Positions 15,471 to 23,958 of a stretch of DNA of 64,000 nucleotides are shown piece after piece. The notes beneath the pieces were generated by a model. The model was not told where the DNA came from. It searched no databases and worked only from the letters and a program-made list of their open reading frames with translations. Source of the DNA: an uncultured Prevotellaceae bacterium (lineage in GTDB: Bacteria; Bacteroidota; Bacteroidia; Bacteroidales; Muribaculaceae); the NCBI GenBank assembly GCA_900318535.1, contig ONKU01000003.1, positions 62,001-126,000 of the forward strand. Reading direction: 5' to 3'. The position numbers and the translations under genes were made by a program. How positions within the stretch are numbered: position 1 is the stretch's first letter; the number at the start of each line of letters is the position of its first letter.

Positions 15471-18400
15471 ATGAGAAAATCCAGTCAAGTTTTGTTGAGT
15501 TTGTTGGCTGCTTTGGCGGTGATGTGCCCGGCACAGGCCCAGACCTTCACCCAAGAGCAGCAGGATGCCATACAGCGTATTATCGGCAGTAAATTGCCCG
15601 AGCACATGGGCGTGGGCGAACTGAAGGTGCGCTCGCTGACCTTAGAGAACGACACCGTCAAGGTGGACGTGAGCGAGAACTTCGGGGACGTGCCATTCAC
15701 CCAGGCTGGGGTGGAGCAGATGCGCGGCGAGATACGTGAGGCCCTGGGTGCCGGGTATGAGGACTATCCCATGCTCATCACCATTGTGGGAAACGACATC
15801 AACAAGTATTTTGCCGACTATGAGCCCGCCTACAAGCGTTCGCACAAACCCTTCATCAGTGAACTCGACGCCAACCGCCACTACAAGCACGGCCTGGACG
15901 GCAACATTGTGGCGATGTGGCCCAGCCACGGCTGGTATTTCGAACCCAAACTTAACCGCTGGGAGTGGCAGCGTGCGCGCTTGATGCAGACCGTCGAGGA
16001 CATGTACACCCACAGCTATGTGCTGCCTTTCCTCATTCCCATGCTGGAGAATGCAGGCGCCTATGTGTGGAATGCGCGTGAACGTGACACCCACAACTAC
16101 GGCGCTGTGGTCGATAACGACGGCGGTGTGGCCCAGTCGGGCTACAGCGAGCTCAACGGCAAGCAAAAGTGGCAGGACGGCACGGAGCCCGGTTTTGCCT
16201 ACCAGCGCACCGAATACAAGGACTTTGAAAATCCCTTCACCGAGGGCACTTACCGCATGGTCAAGGCCGAAAAGGACAAAAAGAAACTCTCGACCGCCAC
16301 GTGGGATGTTGATATGCCCTACGCCGGCGAGTACGCCATTTACATTTCTTATAAGTCACTGCCCAACAGTGCGCGCGACGTGACTTATACCGTCAACAGC
16401 CAGAGCGGTGCCCGCCAGTTCCGTGTCGACCAGACGATGGCAGGCGGCGTGTGGGTCTATCTGGGGACTTTCCCGCTGGCCCAGGGCGTGAACAAGGCGG
16501 TAGTCGTGGTCTCTAACCTGAGCGATGAAAAGGATGCGGTCATCACTGCCGATGCCATCAAGGTGGGCGGCGGCAAGGGCAACATCGTGCGCCGTGTGGC
16601 ATTGCCCACCGAGGAGAACCGCCGCATCGCCGCCGAACAGGAAAACGAGAAATACCTGGGCAAGGAAGGTGTGGAATACAGCTACATCGGCAGCGGCAAC
16701 CACCCCTGGTTCCACCTGGGCTCGCGTTACTACCTGCAGTGGGCCGGCTTCCCCGATACCGTATATTCTACCTCACATGGCATCAACGACTATACCGACG
16801 ACTATCGCAGCCGCGGCGAGTGGGTGAACTATTTGGCCGGCGGCAGCGACGTGCTGCCCGACCGTGGCGGCCTGAAGGTGCCTGTGGACATCTCCTTCTG
16901 CCTGCACACCGATGCCGGCAGCACCCCCGATGACGAAATCGTGGGTACCCTGCTCATCTATTGCACCAACAGCGATGGCAAGAAGTTCGGCAAGTATGCC
17001 AACGGTACGCCCCGTGAACTGTCGCGCCGCTACTGCAACCTGCTCTCAACCGAGATTGTCAAGGACATCCGCGCCAAGTGGGAGCCCAACTGGACACGCC
17101 GCGGCATGTGGGACAAGAGTTACTACGAGGCCCGTGTGCCCGAGGTACCGGCTGTGCTTATGGAGCTGCTCTCGCACCAGAACTTTGCCGACATGAAATA
17201 CGGTCTTGACCCGATGTTCCGCTTTGACGTGAGCCGAGCTATATATAAAGGTATGTTGAAGTTCATCGCCCAGCGCGATCACCGCTCCTATGTGGTGCAG
17301 CCGCTGCCTGTCAACAGCTTTGCCATCAGCAAGACCGATAAGCGCCATTATCTGCTCACGTGGGAACCTACCCCCGACACGCAGAGCGAGAATGCCGACG
17401 CCACTTCCTATATCGTGTGTGAGCGCATTGGCCTGGACGGTGGTTTCAGGGAAATTGCGACCGTCAAGGGTCCGCAGTACAGCGTGCGCATCAACGACCA
17501 CGACATTCATTCCTATCGCATCATCGCCATGAACGACGGCGGCCGCAGCTTCCCCAGCGAGACGTTGAGTCTGGGCGAGGTGGCCGGCAGCCAGGGCGAC
17601 GTGCTGGTGGTCAACGGCTTTACCCGTGTGAGCGCTCCCGATTGGTTTGATGGTCCCGAGCGTGCCGGCTTTGATGACAACAAAGACCACGGTGTGCCTT
17701 ACATCCAGCAGATCAACTACCTGGGCTCGCAGTACGAGTTCCGCCGCGCCATCGAGTGGACCGACGATGACGCGCCGGGCTTTGGCTCCAGCCGCAGCGA
17801 CTGTGAGACGATGAACGTGGCAGGTAACACGTTCGACTATCCCGCCGTGCACGGCGAGGCACTGATGAATGCCGGTTACTCCTTTGTTTCCTGCAGCCAG
17901 CAGGCTCTGGAGAATCACTATAATGCCGATGATTACAAGATGATGGACTTGATCCTGGGCAAGCAAAAGGAAATCAAGACCGGCAGCGGCTTGATGCCCA
18001 CGCGCTTCAAAATCTATACCTCAGGCCTGCAGGATGCCCTGCGCCGTTTTACCGCTGCTGGCGGCAGCGTGTTGTTGACGGGTGCCTATGTGGGCAGTGA
18101 CCTGTGGGACAATGCTGCAGGCAATGACGACGAGGCAGGCAAGTCCTTTGTCAAGGACGTGCTCGGCTTCGAGGGCTTGCACGGCAGGGCGTCGCTCGAC
18201 GGTACCATCAGCGCTGTTGACAGCCCCGAAATGCGCCTGTCCTCGCCTGGAGCATGGACGTTCGTGAGCAAGTTGAACGACAAGCAGTATGCCGTAGAGT
18301 CGCCCGATGCCATCCGTGCCAGCGACAGCCGCGGCTTTACCTGGATGCGCTATGGCGAGAACGGCCTGCCCGCTGCCATCGCCAGCGACCGTGGCAGCTA

Positions 18401-18494
18401 CCGCACCGTGGTCATGGGCTTCCCGCTCGAGGCTGTGACGACCACCCAGGAACGCACTAGCCTGATGAGCCGCATCATGGACTACCTGAAATAA
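15471..18494 (+). CDS. Large secreted amidase-like protein with inserted golvesin-type domain
   Basis: 1007 residues, signal peptide 1-23. The catalytic fold resembles Amidase_3 but is split. The first half (about 130-230) holds H153 (PSHGW), E165 (WEWQR) and a LENAGAYVWNARERD strand. A golvesin/xanthan-lyase-type beta domain sits at about 265-370. The second half (about 400-600) holds H479 (CLHTDAGS) and E565 (VLMELLSHQN). These are the zinc and catalytic positions expected of N-acetylmuramoyl-L-alanine amidases, so cleavage of stem peptides from murein is inferred. A fibronectin-like domain (about 615-705) and a C-terminal alpha/beta region of about 290 residues follow. It opens the rightward operon; a GT2 gene follows after 41 bases. 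Confidence 0.8.
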   Translation: MRKSSQVLLSLLAALAVMCPAQAQTFTQEQQDAIQRIIGSKLPEHMGVGELKVRSLTLENDTVKVDVSENFGDVPFTQAGVEQMRGEIREALGAGYEDYPMLITIVGNDINKYFADYEPAYKRSHKPFISELDANRHYKHGLDGNIVAMWPSHGWYFEPKLNRWEWQRARLMQTVEDMYTHSYVLPFLIPMLENAGAYVWNARERDTHNYGAVVDNDGGVAQSGYSELNGKQKWQDGTEPGFAYQRTEYKDFENPFTEGTYRMVKAEKDKKKLSTATWDVDMPYAGEYAIYISYKSLPNSARDVTYTVNSQSGARQFRVDQTMAGGVWVYLGTFPLAQGVNKAVVVVSNLSDEKDAVITADAIKVGGGKGNIVRRVALPTEENRRIAAEQENEKYLGKEGVEYSYIGSGNHPWFHLGSRYYLQWAGFPDTVYSTSHGINDYTDDYRSRGEWVNYLAGGSDVLPDRGGLKVPVDISFCLHTDAGSTPDDEIVGTLLIYCTNSDGKKFGKYANGTPRELSRRYCNLLSTEIVKDIRAKWEPNWTRRGMWDKSYYEARVPEVPAVLMELLSHQNFADMKYGLDPMFRFDVSRAIYKGMLKFIAQRDHRSYVVQPLPVNSFAISKTDKRHYLLTWEPTPDTQSENADATSYIVCERIGLDGGFREIATVKGPQYSVRINDHDIHSYRIIAMNDGGRSFPSETLSLGEVAGSQGDVLVVNGFTRVSAPDWFDGPERAGFDDNKDHGVPYIQQINYLGSQYEFRRAIEWTDDDAPGFGSSRSDCETMNVAGNTFDYPAVHGEALMNAGYSFVSCSQQALENHYNADDYKMMDLILGKQKEIKTGSGLMPTRFKIYTSGLQDALRRFTAAGGSVLLTGAYVGSDLWDNAAGNDDEAGKSFVKDVLGFEGLHGRASLDGTISAVDSPEMRLSSPGAWTFVSKLNDKQYAVESPDAIRASDSRGFTWMRYGENGLPAAIASDRGSYRTVVMGFPLEAVTTTQERTSLMSRIMDYLK

Positions 18495-18535
18495 GAAAAT
18501 TCAATATTACAATAACAATATAAAGAACAACAATC

Positions 18536-20020
18536 ATGGGAAGAATTAATTGCTTTATTCCGTTTGTCAGCGCCAAACAGGCCGCGCAGACCATCGAGCA
18601 CCTCAAGGCTCAGGAACTGGTGAACAAGATTTACTTGCTTGCCACGGTAGATAAGCCCGAACCGGTTGAGGGTTGCGAAATCCTCCCCGTCAATGTGCTC
18701 TTCTCGAGCGCCACGATGCGCGAAATCGCTGCTCATGCCGATGCCGATTATGTGCTGCTCTACACCAAGTATGACACCCTGAAGATGGGCCCGTTCTCGC
18801 TGGAACGTTTTGCCAAGTTAGGCGACGACACCCAGTCGGGCCTGCTCTATGCCGACCACTACAACGTGACCGACAAGGGCGCCGACAAGGCTCCCGTTAT
18901 CGACTACCAGATGGGTAGCCTGCGTGACGACTTCGATTTCGGCTCGGTGATGTTCTTCTGTGGCAAGTGCTTCAAGAAGGCTGTCGAGGCGATGAAGGCC
19001 AACTATGAGTTTGCCGGTTTGTATGACCTGCGCCTCAAGTTGTCGCAGTTTGCCGCCATTACCCACATCAACGAGTTCCTCTACAGCGATGTTGAGCTGG
19101 ATACCCGCAAGAGCGGTGAAAAGATCTTCGACTATGTTGACCCGCGCAACCGCGGCCGCCAGATCGAGATGGAAAAGGCCTGCACTGAGCACCTCAAGGA
19201 AATCGGCGGCTATCTGCCCGCTACCCGTGAGGAGAACGGCGAAGAGGTGCCCAACTTCCGCCATATTGAGTTTAATCAGGGTGACTTTGAGGTCGAGGCA
19301 ACGGTGATGATTCCCGTGCGCAACCGCATCCGCACCATCCGCGACGCCATCGATTCTGTACTCAAGCAGGAGTGCAACTTCAAGTTTAACCTGATGGTGG
19401 TGGACAATTTCTCGACCGACGGCACCCGCGAGGCCATCGCCGAGTATAACGACCCGCGTCTCATCCACATTATTGCCGACTACTATGACATGGGCATCGG
19501 CGGTTACTGGAACCTGGCTGCCCACCGCCAGAACGTGGGCAAGTTCATCGTGCAGCTCGACAGCGACGACATGTACAAGGACGAGCACACCCTGCAGACG
19601 ATGGTAGATGCTTTCTACGAGCAGAATGTGGCTATGGTTGTGGGTACCTATCAGATGACCGACATCAACCTCAATCCCATTCCTCCCGGCATCATCGACC
19701 ACAGGGAGTGGACACCCAGCAACGGCCGCAACAATGCCCTGCGCATCAACGGTTTGGGCGCTCCCCGTGCCTTCTATACTCCCGTGCTGCGTGAGGTGAA
19801 GATTCCCAACACCAGCTATGGCGAGGACTATGCACTGGGCCTGAACATCTCGCGCAATTATCAGATTGGGCGCGTGTATGACCCCGTCTATCTGTGCCGT
19901 CGTTGGGATGACAACAGCGATGCATCGCTCGATGTCGAGAAGGTGAACCGCAACAACCTGTACAAGGACCGCATCCGCACCTGGGAGTTGCAGGCCCGCA
20001 TCGCATTGAATAAGAAGTGA
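18536..20020 (+). CDS. Family 2 glycosyltransferase with extra N-terminal domain
   Basis: 494 residues, no signal peptide or membrane helix, so cytoplasmic. The C-terminal half (about 255-490) is a GT-A glycosyltransferase 2 domain: TVMIPVRNRIRTIRDAIDSVL, VVDNFSTDGT, the metal-binding LDSDDMY, and a late GEDYALGL motif. The N-terminal 250 residues look like another nucleotide-sugar-type Rossmann domain (MGRINCFIPFVSAKQAA... DADYVLLYTKYD) but without a clear DxD. It lies between an amidase and a DUF4922 gene inside the murein operon; its acceptor and donor are unknown. A biosynthetic enzyme within a salvage operon is unexpected and may mark a linked polymer or glycoconjugate. Confidence 0.82.
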   Translation: MGRINCFIPFVSAKQAAQTIEHLKAQELVNKIYLLATVDKPEPVEGCEILPVNVLFSSATMREIAAHADADYVLLYTKYDTLKMGPFSLERFAKLGDDTQSGLLYADHYNVTDKGADKAPVIDYQMGSLRDDFDFGSVMFFCGKCFKKAVEAMKANYEFAGLYDLRLKLSQFAAITHINEFLYSDVELDTRKSGEKIFDYVDPRNRGRQIEMEKACTEHLKEIGGYLPATREENGEEVPNFRHIEFNQGDFEVEATVMIPVRNRIRTIRDAIDSVLKQECNFKFNLMVVDNFSTDGTREAIAEYNDPRLIHIIADYYDMGIGGYWNLAAHRQNVGKFIVQLDSDDMYKDEHTLQTMVDAFYEQNVAMVVGTYQMTDINLNPIPPGIIDHREWTPSNGRNNALRINGLGAPRAFYTPVLREVKIPNTSYGEDYALGLNISRNYQIGRVYDPVYLCRRWDDNSDASLDVEKVNRNNLYKDRIRTWELQARIALNKK

Positions 20021-20138
20021 TAAGTTTCAGAGATAAGTTCTTAGTTTTCAGTATGGTTTGTGTCGCCTATTAAAGCTAAAGGCGAGGTGATTATACTTAC
20101 AACTTAAAACTCAAAACTTAAAACTAATAACTGCTATT

Positions 20139-21098
20139 ATGAACTACAGCAAATCGGTAGATAGGCTCATATTCAGGCAACTGCGTGACTGGGACGTGGC
20201 GGGACGCAATTATGCGGCGCTCGCCGACGTGACCACGCGCCGTATCGTCTTGGGCGAATCTGCCGTAGTGCTGCAATTCAATCCTGAGCGGCGCCGTTCA
20301 TCGGCCGCCGCTATCGACGGGAAGTCGCTTGCTGGCCGCAAGTGTTTCCTGTGCAGTGAGAACCAACCCGTTAAGCAAAAGGCCGTGCTGTGGGGTGACC
20401 ATTACAAGATTCAAGTCAACCCTTATCCCATCTTCAAACGTCACCTCACGATAGCCGACCTGAGCCATGGTCCGCAACGCATTGCAGACAGGGTGGGGGA
20501 CATGTTGTCGCTGGCCAAGGACCTGCCCGACTTTGTCGTGTTCTATAACGGACCACAATGCGGGGCTTCGGCTCCCGACCATGCTCATTTCCAAGCTGGC
20601 GCCAAGGGCGAGTTGCCGCTGTGCGACGAGTTGTCTCATGCCACGACCCAGATGCTGGCCGACGGCGACGAGGGCTTTATCGGCTATGTGGATACCTTGG
20701 GGCGCAGTCTATTCACGATTGAGACCTCGACCCAGCGAGCCGCCGAGCGCTATGCCCTGCGGCTGCTGGATCTGATGCCCGTCCCCGACAGGTCGCAGGA
20801 ACCCATGGTGAATGTCTTGTGCTGGTGGGATGAGACCGACCGCATTTGGCATATCGTTGTGTTCCCGCGCCGCAAGCATCGTCCCGCCTGTTATGGCGAC
20901 GGTGAGGGCCGCCTGCTTCTCAGTCCCGCTTCGACCGAGATGGGAGGCTTCTGGGCTATCCCCGAGCAAAAGGACTTCGATTCCTTGACGGCAGGACAGA
21001 TTCAGGCCCTCTATGACGAGTTGTGCATGTCTCGACAGGACTTGGCCCCGATATTGACCGCTTTCTACCGGCATTGGGACTACCTCCAGGCGATTTAG
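20139..21098 (+). CDS. DUF4922 protein, GalT/Ap4A-phosphorylase-like nucleotidyltransferase
   Basis: 319 residues, cytoplasmic. A conserved GASAPDHAHFQAG segment near residue 150 contains H-x-H-x-Q, the active-site signature of the galactose-1-phosphate uridylyltransferase / Ap4A phosphorylase branch of the HIT superfamily. A CFLC pair near residue 71 may bind metal. That branch transfers or phosphorolyses nucleotidyl groups on sugars or dinucleotides. The gene follows the GT2 gene, so it may make or recycle the nucleotide sugar for it. This is inference; the family is best described as DUF4922. A 118-base spacer upstream has a small TCGCCT/AGGCGA hairpin and A/T near-repeats. Confidence 0.75.
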   Translation: MNYSKSVDRLIFRQLRDWDVAGRNYAALADVTTRRIVLGESAVVLQFNPERRRSSAAAIDGKSLAGRKCFLCSENQPVKQKAVLWGDHYKIQVNPYPIFKRHLTIADLSHGPQRIADRVGDMLSLAKDLPDFVVFYNGPQCGASAPDHAHFQAGAKGELPLCDELSHATTQMLADGDEGFIGYVDTLGRSLFTIETSTQRAAERYALRLLDLMPVPDRSQEPMVNVLCWWDETDRIWHIVVFPRRKHRPACYGDGEGRLLLSPASTEMGGFWAIPEQKDFDSLTAGQIQALYDELCMSRQDLAPILTAFYRHWDYLQAI

Positions 21099-21149
21099 CG
21101 GAAAAGAGGGACGGTTCTTTTGATGTAATTATTGAACTGAGAATAAATC

Positions 21150-22493
21150 ATGAATATTATGGACGAGAAACAGATACCGCAAGTGAGAGTGGGCATCATG
21201 AACGAGCCGACGATTGATTTCGTGCTCAATGGTGACTACCGCGTGAACGGTGCCGCCTGCAGTGGCAGCCACACGGCACGTTGCGTTGACGGACAGGTCG
21301 AGTGGAACGGCGGCCGCTACAGCGAGTTGCTGTTCGAGCCTGTTAATGCCGAGAAGGCTTCGTTTACCCTAAAGGCGGTGACCATCGGCGTGAGTTTCCA
21401 CTGGAAACGTCAAGAAGACCAGACGTTTAAGGGCGCGCTGCACCTCATTGTCGAGGATGGAAAACTGACGCCCGTCAACGTGTTGAGCGTTGAGGATTAC
21501 CTGCTGAGCGTCATCTCCAGCGAAATGAGCGCCAATGCCTCGCTAGAACTCCTGAAAGCCCATGCGGTGATTTCCCGCAGCTGGCTGCTGGCACAAATCC
21601 ACACCGAGGAGACGGTTAAGCCCACTAATCGCAACCCGCATGGCGAGGGCGAAATGATGGATACCCCCGAGGAACTCGTCAAGTGGTGGGACCGTGACGA
21701 CCATGTGAACTTCGACGTGTGTGCCGACGACCACTGCCAGCGCTATCAGGGTATCACCCGTGCCACGACCGAGAAGGTGGAGCAGGCCGTACGAGCCACA
21801 TGGGGACAGGTGCTCATGCATGGCGGAGCCTTGTGCGACGCTCGCTTCAGCAAGTCGTGCGGCGGTGTGATGGAGGAATTTGAGAATTGCTGGGAGCCGC
21901 ATCACCACGACTATCTGGAAGCACGCCGCGACAGTGAAAACGAGGAGGATTTCCCCGACCTGACGCGCGAGGACAATGCCGCCGAGTGGATCTTGTCTTC
22001 TCCCAGTGCATTCTGCAACACCACTGACCCCGAAATCCTGTCTCAGGTGCTCAACGACTATGACCAGGAGACCAAGGACTTCTACCGCTGGAAGGTGGAA
22101 TATACCCAAGACGAACTCGCCGCGCTGATCAAGGAACGCACGGGTATCGACTACGGCCGCATCCGCGACCTGCAGCCCGTGGCCCGCGGCACCAGCGGCA
22201 GGCTCTATCGCCTGCGCATTGTTGGCGAGAAGCGTGAGCGCATCATCGGCAAGGAATTGACCATCCGTTACGCCTTGTCGCCCTCCTGCCTGTATAGCTC
22301 GGCCTTTGTCGTGGAGAAACATGACAAGGGCGATGACGGTTATCCCGCCAAGTTCGTGTTGCGCGGGGCAGGGTGGGGCCACGGTGCCGGCCTGTGCCAG
22401 ATTGGTGCCGCCGTAATGGGCGCCAAGGGCTACGACTACAAGCAGATCCTGCTGCACTACTTCGTGGGCGCATCAATCGAGAAGAGATACTAG
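21150..22493 (+). CDS. SpoIID/LytB-domain protein without signal peptide
   Basis: 447 residues. The SpoIID domain is clear: LSVEDYLLSVISSEM with the catalytic-type Glu, the ELLKAHAVISRSWLL helix, KSCGGV, and the terminal GAGWGHGAGLCQIGA motif. SpoIID enzymes are lytic transglycosylases that act on glycan strands lacking stem peptides, which fits the neighbouring amidases. However, the N-terminus (MNIMDEKQIPQVRVGIM) has no hydrophobic signal, and an in-frame stop (TAA at 21144-21146) lies two codons upstream, so no longer form exists. Either it acts on imported fragments in the cytoplasm or it leaves by another route. A large insertion (about 155-300) interrupts the domain. Confidence 0.85.
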   Translation: MNIMDEKQIPQVRVGIMNEPTIDFVLNGDYRVNGAACSGSHTARCVDGQVEWNGGRYSELLFEPVNAEKASFTLKAVTIGVSFHWKRQEDQTFKGALHLIVEDGKLTPVNVLSVEDYLLSVISSEMSANASLELLKAHAVISRSWLLAQIHTEETVKPTNRNPHGEGEMMDTPEELVKWWDRDDHVNFDVCADDHCQRYQGITRATTEKVEQAVRATWGQVLMHGGALCDARFSKSCGGVMEEFENCWEPHHHDYLEARRDSENEEDFPDLTREDNAAEWILSSPSAFCNTTDPEILSQVLNDYDQETKDFYRWKVEYTQDELAALIKERTGIDYGRIRDLQPVARGTSGRLYRLRIVGEKRERIIGKELTIRYALSPSCLYSSAFVVEKHDKGDDGYPAKFVLRGAGWGHGAGLCQIGAAVMGAKGYDYKQILLHYFVGASIEKRY

Positions 22494-22515
22494 ATTCCTA
22501 GGCGACACTTATCGT

Positions 22516-22550
22516 ACTAAAAACTAGAAACTTAAAACTTAAAACTAAAG
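22516..22550 (+). repeat. A/T-rich near-repeat tract before the permease gene
   Basis: Contains ACTAAAAACTAGAAACTTA and further AACTTAAAACT units just before the ATG at 22553. The same unit recurs at 20101-20130 and, in variant form, near 26430, 35765, 41610 and 49190. Confidence 0.5.
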
Positions 22551-22552
22551 AT

Positions 22553-23893
22553 ATGAAAGAAGTTCAGATTGAACCTAGAAAGAAGACCCCATGGTTGTGG
22601 ATTCCCACGTTGTATTTTGCCGAGGGAATACCCTACTTTGTCGTTAACAATATCTCGGTGCTCATGCTTGCCAAGATGGGCGTTCCTAATGGCCAAATGG
22701 CGTTGTTTACCAGTTTGCTTTACCTTCCATGGACGATCAAGCCCTTCTGGAGCCCGTTTGTGGACATCATCCGCACTAAGCGCTGGTGGACCATCAGCAT
22801 GCAGGTATTGATGAGCATTGCCTTTATCCTGCTCACGCTGACGATGCCCAAACCCGACGCCGCAACCATCGCATCGGGCCAGACGCCAATCAGCATGTTC
22901 ACTGTGACACTGATTCTGTTTGTCATCACGGCGTTTGCCTCGGCCACGCACGACATTGCTGCCGACGGCTTCTATATGCTGGCGCTGCGTCAGAACGAGC
23001 AGGCGGCCTTTGTGGGCATCCGCAGCACATTCTACCGCCTGTCATCAATTTTTGGTCAGGGCGTGCTTGTTGCTATCGCTGGAGCCATCGAACTCAAAAA
23101 TGGCAATATTCCCATGTCGTGGATGATCACGATGGGTGTTGCTGCTGTGCTGTTCACGGCCATCACGCTATATCACACCTTCGCTATTCCCAGGGTGGGA
23201 AGCGACGCCTCAACCTTGAAGGATGAGAAGCCCACTGTTGGCGCCATCTTCAAGGAGTTTGGCCGCACGTTTGTCACCTATTTTACCAAGCCCTACGTGT
23301 GGCTTGCCATCGTGTTCATGCTGCTGTACCGCCTTCCCGAGGCATTTCTAATAAAGATGTGTACCCCGTTCCTGGTGGCCGGCAAGGACGTTGGAGGCCT
23401 TGGGCTCTCGACTGCCGAGGTAGGCATTGTTTATGGCACAATCGGTGTGTTGGCCCTGACCATCGGCGGCATTTTGGGTGGCCTGTTTGCCGCTAAGGTG
23501 GGTCTGAAAAAATCGCTGTGGTGGATGGCGGCTTGCATGACGCTGCCGTGTGCTACGTTTGTGTATCTAGCTGTCGGCCAGCCCGATAATCTGATAGCCA
23601 TCTCTGTTGCAATCGCTATCGAGCAGTTTGGTTACGGCTTTGGCTTCACGGCTTACATGTTGTACATGATGTACTTCAGCGAGGGCGAGTTCAAGACGTC
23701 ACACTATGCCATCTGCACCGCTTTCATGGCCCTGAGCATGATGATACCGGGCATGTTTGCAGGTTATATTCAGGAATCCATCGGTTATGCCAACTTCTTC
23801 TGGATGGTGATGTTGTGCTGTGTAGCCACGCTGGTAGTGACCTATATGGTAGACCGTCGCATCGATCCCGAGTACGGCAAGGAGACCAAATAA
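22553..23893 (+). CDS. AmpG-family muropeptide/sugar permease (MFS)
   Basis: 446-residue inner-membrane transporter with about 12 hydrophobic helices. The N-terminus WIPTLYFAEGIPYFVVNNISVLMLAKMG and the LPWTIKPFWSPFVD loop are characteristic of AmpG-type permeases, which take anhydro-muropeptides or GlcNAc-anhMurNAc from the periplasm to the cytoplasm in exchange with the proton gradient. Its place between SpoIID/amidase genes and NamZ/MurK/MurQ genes supports a role in importing murein fragments. The precise substrate (disaccharide, muropeptide or free sugar) cannot be read from sequence. Confidence 0.87.
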   Translation: MKEVQIEPRKKTPWLWIPTLYFAEGIPYFVVNNISVLMLAKMGVPNGQMALFTSLLYLPWTIKPFWSPFVDIIRTKRWWTISMQVLMSIAFILLTLTMPKPDAATIASGQTPISMFTVTLILFVITAFASATHDIAADGFYMLALRQNEQAAFVGIRSTFYRLSSIFGQGVLVAIAGAIELKNGNIPMSWMITMGVAAVLFTAITLYHTFAIPRVGSDASTLKDEKPTVGAIFKEFGRTFVTYFTKPYVWLAIVFMLLYRLPEAFLIKMCTPFLVAGKDVGGLGLSTAEVGIVYGTIGVLALTIGGILGGLFAAKVGLKKSLWWMAACMTLPCATFVYLAVGQPDNLIAISVAIAIEQFGYGFGFTAYMLYMMYFSEGEFKTSHYAICTAFMALSMMIPGMFAGYIQESIGYANFFWMVMLCCVATLVVTYMVDRRIDPEYGKETK

Positions 23894-23958
23894 GCCAAAA
23901 ACAACAGATTTTTAAACAACTGAAGCGAAATCTGGAACATAAAGTAAATCAGATGTTT

